Position numbers and translations under genes: made by a program. A model generated the notes under the pieces. That model saw nothing but the letters and a program-made list of their open reading frames with translations, did no database searches and was not told the origin of the DNA. From Streptomyces sp. NBC_01142 (GTDB lineage Bacteria; Actinomycetota; Actinomycetes; Streptomycetales; Streptomycetaceae), in the NCBI RefSeq assembly GCF_026341125.1, contig NZ_JAPEOR010000003.1:1054001-1118000 (forward strand): DNA of 64,000 nt, written 5' to 3'. Position 1 is the first letter of the stretch. Each line of letters opens with the position of its first letter. Of the stretch, positions 44,321 to 53,762 are shown piece after piece.

Positions 44321-45274
44321 ACCTCTCCTGATGGTCTCTCGTTCATACGGCACACCGGCTCGGTGGAAAGTGAATAGACGTCAGGCGACCTCTACCCGTG
44401 CCGTGTTATTTCCGATGACGGCCTCAATGAATTCGGCTTCTTTGCCGATCCGGCCTGGTCCCGCTTCGGGGAATCCCGGACATCGGGGTGCGCTGCCCGA
44501 TGACGTTAGCGCACCGCTCGGGCAGGTCTCACGCTGCGAGCCTGTGATGATCACCACTCGTCGCTCATGGAGGATTGCCGTGCGTGATGGCCAGAAATTG
44601 GCGGCCGAATATGGCGGGGAGGTATCGGCGGCATGCCGATCTGACGCTGCCTCGGAAAGCGGAAGCGCCTATGTTATTTCGGTCCGTCGCACTTGAATCG
44701 CGGAGGACCCGCGCTGTCCGACTCGCCGTGCCCCGAGGGGGCGGGCGCGAGAGAACGGCGCGCGAGACTCCCGATTGTGCACAATCGGCCGGACACTCCT
44801 GGCCGATTTCCGATCATGCGATTCGCCTTGCCTGTCTGCCCTTGGATGGGCCACCCGGCCCGAGTCGACAAGGCCCGGCACGAGGCTGAACGCCGCGGGA
44901 TCCCTCGGGGCGGGGCTGCTGTCGCGGCGTTGGCCGACCGGATTCTCGCCAAGGTGGAGGGCGGGACCAAGGTGGCCGCGATGCTCGCCTGCGGCGCGGC
45001 GCCGGGCGCTGGGGCTGGGCAGTCGCACACCGGCCGGCGCAGCGAGTGCCACCACAAGAATCGCTGTTCCTGGCCATGAAGGCCGAGAGATGTGCGGTCG
45101 ATTTTGCGATTCGCGCGAGAATGTCCCATGATCGTGACTGCGCGTCAGTTTCCGGCGCGCGTCGGCGTGGGGTTCCCCCGTACACCGGTCGATCGATCCC
45201 GCAGGCGGCGAGCTCATGATCTCGCCATGCCGCGGTGACTCCCGCTCCGTTCCGTTCACCTAGGCAAAGGCCGC
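44319..45274. other. 956-base divergent region between the lst and lux-like operons
   Basis: This region holds the promoters of both operons. The half next to lstA is less GC-rich than the surroundings. An 18-bp palindrome sits at 44771-44788. A frame at 44816-45079 encodes an 87-residue stretch with ALADRILAKVEGGTKVAAML, but it has no ribosome site and I do not call it a gene. Nothing else was identified. Confidence 0.6.
44771..44788. promoter_or_regulatory. 18-bp perfect palindrome
   Basis: CCGATTGTGCACAATCGG, identical to its complement, with the same TTGTGCACAA core as at the lstA start. It lies 453 bases upstream of lstA and 487 bases upstream of the plus-strand operon. A likely regulator-binding site. 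Confidence 0.65.
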
Positions 45275-46546
45275 ATGTCCGCCCATCAGCTATCGGACCT
45301 CATACGTTTCGTCCGTCACAACTCACCCTTCTACCAAGACCTTTACGCGTCCCTGCCGCCGGACGCCGACCGCCTCACCGATCTCCCGGTCGTGGACCAG
45401 CAGGAGTTCTGGTCGGCCAACACCCTGCACGACAACCGCGTCCTGACCGGCCCTCTCAGCGAGGCGACCGTCTACAAGACCGGCGGCACCACCGGCGCCC
45501 CCAAGTTCTCCGTCTACACCCGCGACGAATGGCGCACCTTCGTGACCGCCTTCGGCCAGGGCCTGTTGGACACGGGGCTGCGCCCGGGGCACCGCGTCGC
45601 CGACCTCTTCTACGCGGGCGAGCTCTACGCCAGCTTCCTGTTCATCCTCGACTCGCTCGCCCACGCCCCGGTCGACAACGTCCGGCTGCCCATCGGCGGC
45701 GCCGCGCCGCTGGAGTCGACGGTCCCCACCCTGCAGGACTTCGCCGCCGAGGTCGTGGCCGGCACGCCCACCACCCTGTGCCGGCTGGCCGAGCACCTGA
45801 TCTCCTCCGGCGTCCGGCTCGACGCCGTGGAGCTGGTCCTGTTCGGCGGCGAGGCGCTCTTCGCAGACCAGCGGCGCCTGCTGGCCGCCGCATTCCCCAA
45901 CGCCGAGGCCCGCTCCGTCGGTTACGCCAGCGTCGACGCCGGCCTGCTCGGCCGCCCCGTGCCCGGCTCCGACCCCCGCGTGCACCGCGCCTTCACCCCG
46001 CACTCCGTCGTCGAGATCCTCGACGACACCACTGACGAGCCCGTCACCGAACCCGGACGGCCCGGACGGGTCGTGGTGACCAGCCTGTTCCGCCGCCTCA
46101 TGCCCGTCATCCGCTACCCCGCGGGCGACCGCGCCGAGTGGACCGACAACCGGGCCCGGCACTTCCGCATCCTCGGCCGCGCCGAGGAAGGCGTACGCGT
46201 GGGGCCCGTGTCCCTGTACTCCCAGGACGCGCAGGACGCCGTGGCCGCGGCGGACACCGCCGGCCGTGTCGTCGGCATGCAGCTGGTCGTCCGCCGCTGG
46301 GACGGCCGCGACGGTCTGGTGCTGCGGCTGGCCACCGCTCCGGGCGACGACGACCCGGCCGGCCTGGAGCCGCTCGCCAAGGGGGTCGTCACGGAACTGG
46401 AGACGGCCCGGCCGCTGTATCCGGACAGCGTGCGCGCCGGTTTCGTCCACCCGCTGTCCGTGGAATGGGCGCGCCACCGCGACCTCGCCGTCAACCCGCG
46501 CTCGGGCAAGCTCGTCCGCGTCCTCGACGAGAGGCCGACCGCATGA
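45275..46546 (+). CDS. PaaK-like adenylate-forming ligase
   Basis: A 423-residue protein of the phenylacetate-CoA ligase (PaaK) family. VYKTGGTTGAPKFSVYTRDE is the nucleotide-binding loop, followed by the helix region LFYAGELYASFLFI, ELVLFGGEALFADQRR and VIRYPAGDRAEW; the C-terminal NPRSGKLVRVLDERP supplies the mobile Lys. It should activate a carboxylic acid as acyl-AMP and pass it to CoA or to a carrier thiol; the substrate is unknown. It is the first gene of a five-gene operon, all overlapping by 4 bases, and its ATGA stop/start overlap leads into the MFS gene. Confidence 0.82.
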   Translation: MSAHQLSDLIRFVRHNSPFYQDLYASLPPDADRLTDLPVVDQQEFWSANTLHDNRVLTGPLSEATVYKTGGTTGAPKFSVYTRDEWRTFVTAFGQGLLDTGLRPGHRVADLFYAGELYASFLFILDSLAHAPVDNVRLPIGGAAPLESTVPTLQDFAAEVVAGTPTTLCRLAEHLISSGVRLDAVELVLFGGEALFADQRRLLAAAFPNAEARSVGYASVDAGLLGRPVPGSDPRVHRAFTPHSVVEILDDTTDEPVTEPGRPGRVVVTSLFRRLMPVIRYPAGDRAEWTDNRARHFRILGRAEEGVRVGPVSLYSQDAQDAVAAADTAGRVVGMQLVVRRWDGRDGLVLRLATAPGDDDPAGLEPLAKGVVTELETARPLYPDSVRAGFVHPLSVEWARHRDLAVNPRSGKLVRVLDERPTA

Positions 46547-47877
46547 GCGCCACTCCCGACACCCGTGCCGACGAGGGCCGTCGCCTGCCGCTCGTCCTGC
46601 GCAACCGCGCCTTCGGCGCCGTCTGGCTGGGCCAGGTCCTGACCCAGGCCGCGGTCCGCATGTTCCAGGTCGGCGTCTCCTGGTGGCTGGTCGCCTACGC
46701 CGTCGACGACGGGCGCGGACTGGCTTCCGGGCTGTTCATGGCCGTCAGCTCGCTGCCCGCCGTGGCCCTCGCTCCCGTCGTGGCCCGCGCCGTCGCCCGG
46801 ATCGCCCACCGCTCCGTCCTGCGGGCGGCCGCCGCGCTGGCGGGCGCCGCCGCTGCCGCGCTGGCCGTCTGGGCCTGGTCGAGCGACCTGCCGCTGGCGG
46901 CCGCCTACGGCGCGACCCTCGCCCTGGCCGCGTGCCAGGCCTTCTTCGACCCCTGCCTGACCACGTCGGTGCCCGAACTCGTTGACGACGAGGACATCGA
47001 GACGGCCACGGGATTCGAGCTGTCCACCCAGTCCCTGGCCGGCCTCGGCGGGGCCCTGCTGGGGGCCCTGATCGTCGACCGGGCCGGCGTGGCCGGGCTC
47101 GCCGCCGGGTGCGCGGCCGCCTACCTCGCGGCCGCGCTGCTCATCGCCGGTGTGCGCTTCCGTACCGCAGCCGCGCACGGCGAAAACGACGGCGGCGCCG
47201 GTGAGGCGGCAACACCCCGGAAGCGCACGCTCCGCAGCATCCTCCGGGAACTGCCGTACGTCCGCCGCATCCTGGTCTGCTTCGCCGCGGCCAACCTCTT
47301 CACCACCGCCGTCTTCGTTGTCATTCCGCTCTACACCCGGAACGTGCTGGGTGACGGCGGCGGCACCGTGGCCCTGCTGGAGGCGTCCCTGGGCGCCGGC
47401 ACGCTCATCGGCTCCTCCACCGGCACCCGGGTGCCGGGCCGGCCCACCGTCACCGGCGCGTACTGCCTGGGTCTGATGGCCCTCGCCCTGGCCCTCCCGG
47501 GCCTGGTCGCGCAGCGGCTGGTCATCTCCTGCTGCCTCGCCGTGGCCGGCTGGTGCGTGGGGGTCATCGGGGTCCGCTTCGTGGCCCTGTTCCAGCGGCT
47601 GGTGCCCACCGCCGACAAGCCCGGTTTCTTCGCCGTGATGCAGGCGGTGCTGGGGGCCACGTTCCCGGTGGCCTCGCTGCTGTTCGGACTCGCCGGGGAC
47701 CACCTCTCGGCGCAGACACTGTGCCTGGTGCAGGCCGCCGGCCTGGTGCCCGCCGCCTGCGCGCTGGCCCTGCTGGGTGCCCGTACCCCCGAGCCGGCCG
47801 CGGACCGGCCGACCGCCGAGGCCGCGACCGGGCCTGCGGCCGACCGTACTCCCGAACCTGTCGGAGGCGAGCGGTGA
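46543..47877 (+). CDS. MFS exporter
   Basis: A 444-residue major facilitator of the cytoplasmic membrane with the usual two six-helix halves: LRNRAFGAVWLGQVLTQAAV, FQVGVSWWLVAYAV, the central loop rich in charged residues (RTAAAHGENDGGAGE), then SILRELPYVRRILVCFAAAN and TADKPGFFAVMQAVLGATFP. Family MFS_3 (enterobactin-exporter-like) fits best. It probably exports the product of this operon or confers self-resistance. It overlaps both neighbours (ATGA before, GTGA after). Confidence 0.82.
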   Translation: MSATPDTRADEGRRLPLVLRNRAFGAVWLGQVLTQAAVRMFQVGVSWWLVAYAVDDGRGLASGLFMAVSSLPAVALAPVVARAVARIAHRSVLRAAAALAGAAAAALAVWAWSSDLPLAAAYGATLALAACQAFFDPCLTTSVPELVDDEDIETATGFELSTQSLAGLGGALLGALIVDRAGVAGLAAGCAAAYLAAALLIAGVRFRTAAAHGENDGGAGEAATPRKRTLRSILRELPYVRRILVCFAAANLFTTAVFVVIPLYTRNVLGDGGGTVALLEASLGAGTLIGSSTGTRVPGRPTVTGAYCLGLMALALALPGLVAQRLVISCCLAVAGWCVGVIGVRFVALFQRLVPTADKPGFFAVMQAVLGATFPVASLLFGLAGDHLSAQTLCLVQAAGLVPAACALALLGARTPEPAADRPTAEAATGPAADRTPEPVGGER

Positions 47878-49010
47878 ACGCACGGATCGCCCCGGCTGCC
47901 GACGCGGACATCGCCGAACTGCGCCAGCTCTACTACGCCGTCTACGGGCCCCATTACCCCGCCGCGCTCGGCACCGACCCCGCCGAGATGGCCCGGCTCA
48001 TCCAGGACCCGCACTCCCTCTGGCTCGTCGCCCGCTGCCCGGACACCGGAGCGCTGGCCGCGTCGGCGGCCATCCACGGCGAGCCGGGCAGCCGGATCGG
48101 GCGCCTGGAAGGCCTCGCTGTGCACCCGGACCACAGGTCCGATGGACTGGCCGCCACGCTGACCGGGGCCCTGTGCGCCGGGATGCTGGACACCGGGCGG
48201 CTGGACTCGGTGTACGCCACGGTCCGCACCGTCAGCGCCGGCCCGCAGCGCGTCGTCGCGCGCAACGGCTTCCGCCCGCTGGGCATCCTGCCCAACGCGG
48301 TAGATCTCAGCAGCCGAGAGAGCCTCGCCCTCTACGCGCGTCACTCCGCCGGTGTGCTGGACCGCCGCGTCCCCGTGCCCGAGGCGCCCGCCCCACTGCT
48401 CCCGCTTCTGCGGACAGTTGAGAGCTGCCTGGGCATCAGCTACCAAGGCACCCGCGCCACCGACCCGCTCCCGGCGGCCGCGCACGGGCCGGCCGAGCAG
48501 CTGGAGATGATCGAGGCTCCGGCCTTCGTCCGCCGCCGCCTCCGCGAGCGCTTCCCCGACGCGGGCGGCTGGTTCTACCCGCTGCACACACCCAACGTGC
48601 TGCTCACCCCCGACGACGGGCGGTTCGAGGTCTACGCGTACCTCAACCGCACCGGACGGTACTGCTCGCTGCTGACCGCCCACCCCGACCCCGCCGCTGC
48701 CGCCGCCTATCTCGAACCCGTCACCCAGGCCCTGACCCGGGCCGGCGCGGGCTATGTGGAGGCCCTGGTGCCGCTGGCGCACCACGGAGCCCTCTCGGCC
48801 TTCCTGGCCCAGGGCTTCGTCGCCGGCGCGCTCTACCCGGCGATGCGCGCCGACGGCGACGGCTTCCACGACTACGTCGTCCTCTCCCGCTCCACCGAGC
48901 AGATCGACTTCCGCGGCGTGGTCGTCGAACCGCCCCTCCAGCCCTACCTGGACTGCTACCTGTCCGCCTGGGCGTCGACCTACCTGCCCACACTCGAGGT
49001 TGCCTCATGA
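47874..49010 (+). CDS. Two-part GNAT acetyltransferase-like protein
   Basis: A 378-residue protein. The first half has a clear GNAT fold: IAPAADADIAELRQLYYAVY, GRLEGLAVHPDHRSDGLAAT (acetyl-CoA-binding region) and RVVARNGFRPLGILPN. The second half (from about residue 180) resembles a second, diverged GNAT-like domain (RFEVYAYLNRTGRYCSLLTA, VEALVPLAHHGALSAFLAQG). Related proteins occur next to LuxE/LuxC-type genes. It could acylate an amine, possibly that of a substrate or of the product. Start GTG 47874 overlaps the MFS stop. Confidence 0.75.
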   Translation: MNARIAPAADADIAELRQLYYAVYGPHYPAALGTDPAEMARLIQDPHSLWLVARCPDTGALAASAAIHGEPGSRIGRLEGLAVHPDHRSDGLAATLTGALCAGMLDTGRLDSVYATVRTVSAGPQRVVARNGFRPLGILPNAVDLSSRESLALYARHSAGVLDRRVPVPEAPAPLLPLLRTVESCLGISYQGTRATDPLPAAAHGPAEQLEMIEAPAFVRRRLRERFPDAGGWFYPLHTPNVLLTPDDGRFEVYAYLNRTGRYCSLLTAHPDPAAAAAYLEPVTQALTRAGAGYVEALVPLAHHGALSAFLAQGFVAGALYPAMRADGDGFHDYVVLSRSTEQIDFRGVVVEPPLQPYLDCYLSAWASTYLPTLEVAS

Positions 49011-50155
49011 ACCCCCATCTCGCCCCGGTCGGCGTCCCCGACCCCTCCCTCCTGCCGCACGTGCAGCAACTGTGCGACCTGGCCGACCCGTACACCTGCG
49101 GGCCCGCCGAGGACGAACTGTTCGCCGCGGCCATGGCGGAGACCAACGCCTGGCACGCAGAACGCTCCCCGTTCTTCCGCTCGTTGTACGAAGCCACAGA
49201 GCCCGCGCAGCCGTACCGCGCCCCGCTGGTGCACGCCAACTTCTTCAAGCGCCACGAGGTGCTGTCCATCCCGCGCGACGAGGTCGACCTGCACCTGACC
49301 TCCTCCGGCACCACCGGCCAGAAGTCGCAGATGTTCTTCGACAACTGGACCATCCGCTCCGCCCAGCGCATGGTCGCCCGGATCTTCGAGCGCAACGGCT
49401 GGATCACCCCCGAACAGGAGGTCAACTACCTCCTCTACAGCTACGAGCCGGCCCCCGCCCTCAATCTCGGCACCTCCTTCACCGACAACTACCTCTGCGA
49501 CTTCGCCCCGGCCCGCACCGTCGAGTACGCGCTGCGCAACACCGGCAACGACCACGAGTTCGACCCCTTCGGCTGCGTCGCCGCGCTGCGCCGCTTCGAG
49601 CGGGACGACGCCCCGGTCCGCATCCTGGGCTTTCCCGCCTTCCTCTTCTTCACCCTGGAGCGGATGAGCGCCATGGGGCTGCCGCCGCTGGGCCTGCCCG
49701 AGGGCTCGCTGGTCGTCCTCGGCGGCGGCTGGAAGGGCCACGCCGACCGGCGCATCGGCAAGGAGGAGCTGTACGCCCGCGTCACCGAGCAGCTCGGCAT
49801 CCCCGGCGAGCGCATCCGTGACACCTTCGGATCCGTCGAGCACTGCATCCCGTACATCGAATGCGACCACCACCGCCTGCACGCCCCCGTCTGGTCCCGG
49901 GTCGCCATCCGCTCCACCCGCACCCTCGAACCCCTGCCGTACGGCGAGATCGGCTACCTGCACCTCGTCTCGCCCTACATCACCTCCGTACCGGCGCAGA
50001 GCGTCCTCATGGGCGACCTCGCCTCCCTGCACCCCGGCGACGCGTGCGGATGCGAGCTGACCACCGACTGGTTCACCGTCCACGGCCGCGCCGGGGTGAG
50101 TCGCAACCGCAGCTGCGCGGTGGCCGCCGCCGAACTGATGAAGGGAATGTCGTGA
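49007..50155 (+). CDS. LuxE-type acyl-protein synthetase
   Basis: A 382-residue member of the LuxE family: LTSSGTTGQKSQMFFDNW (nucleotide-binding loop), VRILGFPAFLFFTLERM, LVVLGGGWKGHADRRIGKEE, and RDTFGSVEHCIPYIECDHHR, with C-terminal VLMGDLASLHPGDACGCE. In luminous bacteria LuxE activates a fatty acid with ATP and passes the acyl group to LuxC for reduction. The neighbouring gene is LuxC-like, so the pair should form the same type of acid reductase. It overlaps its neighbours by 4 bases (ATGA, GTGA). Confidence 0.88.
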   Translation: MNPHLAPVGVPDPSLLPHVQQLCDLADPYTCGPAEDELFAAAMAETNAWHAERSPFFRSLYEATEPAQPYRAPLVHANFFKRHEVLSIPRDEVDLHLTSSGTTGQKSQMFFDNWTIRSAQRMVARIFERNGWITPEQEVNYLLYSYEPAPALNLGTSFTDNYLCDFAPARTVEYALRNTGNDHEFDPFGCVAALRRFERDDAPVRILGFPAFLFFTLERMSAMGLPPLGLPEGSLVVLGGGWKGHADRRIGKEELYARVTEQLGIPGERIRDTFGSVEHCIPYIECDHHRLHAPVWSRVAIRSTRTLEPLPYGEIGYLHLVSPYITSVPAQSVLMGDLASLHPGDACGCELTTDWFTVHGRAGVSRNRSCAVAAAELMKGMS

Positions 50156-52680
50156 CCGTGCACCACCCCGCCGAAACCCACGAACACCACTACTGGCAGG
50201 GCGCCTTCATCGGCGACGAGGAGGCAGGGCGCCGTCTGGCCGGCCTGTCCACCGCAGTCGAGGCCGCCCTCGGCACCCCGCTGGAGACCGAGACCGTCCT
50301 GGCCGCCTGCGACGCCCTGGCCACCGTCCTGCGCGCCCCGGAGCACCCGGTGCGCACCCGGCTCGCCCGCCACCTGCCCGAGGGCGAGGACCCGGCCGTC
50401 CTCACCGAACTCGCCGCCCATCTCAGCCGGACCGAGCTCACCCGCAAGCTCCGTCGCGAACTCGGCGGCGCCGCACCGGGCCGGCTGAACCGCCCCGACG
50501 CACGGGAGACCGTCTACGAGGCATGGGCCCCCGTGGGCCTGGTCGCCCACATCGCCCCGGGCAACGCAGCCACCGTCGCCCCGCTCAGCATCGTCGAGGG
50601 CCTGCTCGCCGGCAACGTCAACATCCTCAAGACCAGCAGTGGCGACACCCTGCTCACCCAGCATCTGCTGGCCGAGCTCGCCGCCCTGGACCCCACCGGC
50701 GCCATCGCCGACCGCGTCGTCGTGCTGCGCTTTTCCTCCTCCCGGCAGGAGTGGCTGCGCCTGATGTGCGCACCCGCCGACGCCATCGCCGTCTGGGGCG
50801 GCGAGAGCGCCGTCGAAGGGGTCGCCGCCCATGTCCCGCCCGGCTGCCGCCTGGTGGAGTGGGGCCACCGCATCTCCTTCGCCTACCTCACCCGCGACGC
50901 CTGGCAGGACCCGGACACGCTCGGCGCCCTGGCAGCCGACGTGTGCCTGTACGAGCAACAGGCCTGCTCCAGCCCCCAGGTGGTCTACCTCGACACCGAG
51001 GACGAGCGGGACGTCTTCGCCTTCGCCGAGCGTTTCGCCGGCGTGCTCGCCACCCGGCCCGCCGCCGCGCCCCCGCCCGACGGCCATGATCTCGACCCCG
51101 CCGAACAGGCCGAGCTGACCACCACCGAGCTGATCGCCCGACTGGAGGAACACCTCGACCTGACCCGGGTGTTCGCCGCCCCCGACGGTTCCTGGCGCGT
51201 CATGGCCGACACCAGGCCCGCCCTCACCGCCTCCCCCCTGCACCGCAGCGTGTGGATCAAGCCGCTGCCGCGCAAGAAACTGCTCGGCGCACTGCGGCCC
51301 ATGCGCCGCTACCTGCAGACCGCGGGCATCGCCGGCAGTCGCATCGACATCGCCGAACTCTCCCGCACCGTCCTGGCCGCAGGCGTCACCCGCATCACGC
51401 CCATCGGCGCCATGCTCGCCAGCTACCCCGGCGAGCCCCACGACGGCGTCTACGCGCTCCAGCGCTACAGCCGCCGCGTGGCGGTCCAGACCGACGCCCG
51501 CTTTGCCACCACCGCCTGCCTGGACGACCTGGCCCGCCCGGTCGTCCTCCCGCCGCCCGGCGGGCCGCTGCTCGGCAAGGAAGAAGTCCAGGAACTCAAC
51601 CGCCACGTCGCACGAGCCGATGCCGAGCTGTACTTCCGCAGCGGCGGCAGCACCGGCGCCCCGGCACTGTCCCTCTTCAGCTACGACGACTACGACACCC
51701 AGATGCACGCCGCCGCCCGCGGTCTGCTCGCCGCCGGCTACGACCCGGTGGCGGACCGCACGGCCAACCTCTTCTACTGCGGGGGCATGTACGGCAGCTT
51801 CATCAGTTTCTTCTCCATCCTTGAGCGTCTCGGCGGCGTCCAACTGCCCCTGTCCGCCGGCCCCGACCACCGGGCCACGGCCCAGGCTCTGATCGCCCAC
51901 CAGGCGGACACTCTCTTCGGAATGCCCTCCTACCTGTGGCAGCTGCTGCACGAGGAGAAGGACTCTCTGCGCGCATACGGCGGCCTCCGGAAGATCTTCT
52001 ACGGCGGCGAGCACTTCACCGCCGAACAGCAGCGCACCCTGAAGGACACCTTCGGCATCGAGGTCGTCCGCTCCATCACCTACGGCAGCACCGACCTGGG
52101 CCCGCTCGGCTACCAGTGCGCCGAGAGCACCGGCGGCGTCCACCACCTCCACGCCGACCTGCACACGATGGAGATCCTCGACATCACCTCCGACAGGCCG
52201 GTAGCGCCGGGGGAGACCGGCCGCCTGGTCTTCGCCACGCACGCCCGGCGCGGCCAGAACCTCGGCCGCTACGTCATCGGCGACCTCGGCCGGATCGTCC
52301 CCGGCCGCTGCCCCTGCGGCAGCCACGCCCCCCGCTTCGAACTGCGCGGCAGGACCGGGGACGTGATGCGCGTGGCCACGTATCTGCTCAATCACCGCCG
52401 CTTCGTGGCGATAGCCGAGGAGCAGGGCCGCTACACCGGCGAACTCCAGATCCTGCTCACCGCTCCCGACACCCGCGAACACCTCACCGTCCGCGTCGAA
52501 CGCTCCGGCACACCGGCCCCCGAGCGGCTGCGGGAGGCCTTCCTGGCCGGCTACCCCGAGCTGCGCGCGGCAGTGGAGGAGCGGCTGCTCGACCTCACGA
52601 TCGAGGCGGTGGACGGCTCGTCCCTGGACCGCAGCCCGACCAGCGGCAAGCTGCGCTCAGTGGTGGACGCCCGCCGATAG
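50152..52680 (+). CDS. LuxC acyl reductase fused to a PaaK-like ligase
   Basis: An 842-residue two-part protein. Residues 1-450 are LuxC-like: WAPVGLVAHIAPGNAATVAP, LAGNVNILKTSSGDTLL (nucleotide-binding region), and YEQQACSSPQVVYLD with the active Cys 272. Residues about 470-842 are a second PaaK-like adenylating domain: RSGGSTGAPALSLFS (496-510), FYCGGMYGSFISFF, RKIFYGGEHFTAEQQ and SITYGSTDLGPLGYQ; the end RSPTSGKLRSVVDAR holds the mobile Lys. The fusion should link carboxylate activation directly to NADPH reduction to an aldehyde. It is the last gene of the operon. Confidence 0.87.
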   Translation: MTVHHPAETHEHHYWQGAFIGDEEAGRRLAGLSTAVEAALGTPLETETVLAACDALATVLRAPEHPVRTRLARHLPEGEDPAVLTELAAHLSRTELTRKLRRELGGAAPGRLNRPDARETVYEAWAPVGLVAHIAPGNAATVAPLSIVEGLLAGNVNILKTSSGDTLLTQHLLAELAALDPTGAIADRVVVLRFSSSRQEWLRLMCAPADAIAVWGGESAVEGVAAHVPPGCRLVEWGHRISFAYLTRDAWQDPDTLGALAADVCLYEQQACSSPQVVYLDTEDERDVFAFAERFAGVLATRPAAAPPPDGHDLDPAEQAELTTTELIARLEEHLDLTRVFAAPDGSWRVMADTRPALTASPLHRSVWIKPLPRKKLLGALRPMRRYLQTAGIAGSRIDIAELSRTVLAAGVTRITPIGAMLASYPGEPHDGVYALQRYSRRVAVQTDARFATTACLDDLARPVVLPPPGGPLLGKEEVQELNRHVARADAELYFRSGGSTGAPALSLFSYDDYDTQMHAAARGLLAAGYDPVADRTANLFYCGGMYGSFISFFSILERLGGVQLPLSAGPDHRATAQALIAHQADTLFGMPSYLWQLLHEEKDSLRAYGGLRKIFYGGEHFTAEQQRTLKDTFGIEVVRSITYGSTDLGPLGYQCAESTGGVHHLHADLHTMEILDITSDRPVAPGETGRLVFATHARRGQNLGRYVIGDLGRIVPGRCPCGSHAPRFELRGRTGDVMRVATYLLNHRRFVAIAEEQGRYTGELQILLTAPDTREHLTVRVERSGTPAPERLREAFLAGYPELRAAVEERLLDLTIEAVDGSSLDRSPTSGKLRSVVDARR

Positions 52681-52691
52681 GCGGCTGTCTT

Positions 52692-52728
52692 CCCGGCCGG
52701 CGCGGTCACCGGGACCGCGCCGGCCGGG
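52692..52728. terminator. Strong hairpin terminator (16-bp stem)
   Basis: CCCGGCCGGCGCGGTC and its perfect complement flank the loop ACCGG, beginning 12 bases past the stop of the LuxC-PaaK gene. Confidence 0.85.
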
Positions 52729-53082
52729 AGGCGGGCGGTGGGCGCGGCCTCGAGCGCTCGTGGACGCAGTAAGAAGTGCAACGCGCCAATGCGGCGGCGG
52801 CCGACCCACGAGCCTCAAGAACGACTGGCTGCACGCTTGGCAGTCGGGGACGCATCCTCGCGGTGTCGTTCCGGTGTCGGCGTCCCAGGAACGGGAGCGG
52901 CGTTCGGCTGTCAGTCTCCGAGCCTAGGGTGCTCGCATGACCAACTGGATACAGGGCCCCTTCCCCGGTCACGGGGTGAATGTCGTCTGGCGGGGCCAGT
53001 GCCCCGCAGCACGCGCCCAGCCGAGCCGCGGCGGAACGCACGGCGCTGATGGCAACGCGTCTGAACGATCGTACTCGGTGCC
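52729..53082. other. 354-base stretch without a gene
   Basis: I see no supportable gene here. The missing 5' part of the permease gene to the right would have been expected at its right end, so a deletion joint probably lies near 53080. Confidence 0.4.
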
Positions 53083-53762
53083 GGGGCGGGCGGGGTGCTC
53101 GGACTCGGGCTGTCGGGAGCGGCGTTCGCGGGAGCTCTGCTGACCTTCGCCCTGGTGTGGGCGGTGGCCCGGCGGGGCGGCGGGTTCGCGCCGCTGCGGC
53201 TGGTGCTGGCCGGGGTGGCGATCGGGCATTCCTGTCCGGGTTCACCAGCTATCTGGTGCTCCAGGCCGGGGACGAGCAGCAGACGCACAGCGTCCTGTTC
53301 TGGCTCATGGGCAGCCTGAGCGGGGCGAGTTGGCCGCTACTGGCCGTCCCCGCAGTGACGGTTCCGGCCGCTCTGCTGCTGCTCCAGGCACGGGCCCGGG
53401 GACTCAACGCCCTGCTGATGGGCGACGAGACGGCGGCCGGACTCGGCATCGACGTCGTACGACTGCGCCGAGAGCTGTTCCTGGTGACCAGCGTGCTGAC
53501 CGGCGTCCTGGTGGCCGTCTCCGGCGCCATCGCCTTCGTCGGCCTGATGGTCCCGCACGCCTGCCGCCTGCTCGTCGGCGGCGACCACCGCCGCCTGCTG
53601 CCGGTCTCCGCGCTGTTCGGCGCGCTGCTCGTGGTGGTGGTCGACATCGTGTGCCGTACCGCCATGGACACGCAGGAACTGCCGGTCGGTGTGGTCACCT
53701 CGCTGATCGGCGCTCCGGCGTTGCTGTATCTGCTGGACCGGCGGCTGGGGAACGGAAGTTGA
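53083..53762 (+). pseudogene. FecCD-type iron-siderophore permease, truncated and frameshifted
   Basis: One frame carries LGLGLSGAAFAGALLTFALV and LRLVLAGVAIGH, then at about 53228 the text continues in the next frame with LSGFTSYLVLQAGDEQQTHS, VLFWLMGSLSGASWPLL, LGIDVVRLRRELFLVTSVLT, FVGLMVPHACRLLVGGDHRR and the C-terminal ELPVGVVTSLIGAPALLYLL. This is the BtuC/FecCD fold without its first 100 or so residues. Its stop overlaps the TTG start of the ATPase gene. Confidence 0.75.

Noticed and set aside
44816..45079. 87-codon plus-strand frame in the divergent region
   Set aside because: Part of its translation looks protein-like, but there is no ribosome site, and competing frames on both strands are equally open.
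46114..47883. 589-codon minus-strand frame opposite the MFS gene
   Set aside because: Translation is Gly/Gln/Arg-rich without membrane helices or motifs; the plus-strand MFS and ligase genes explain the region.
49975..52482. 835-codon minus-strand frame opposite the LuxC-PaaK gene
   Set aside because: Gly/Ala/Val-rich low-complexity translation, no ribosome site or motif, and a clear gene on the other strand.
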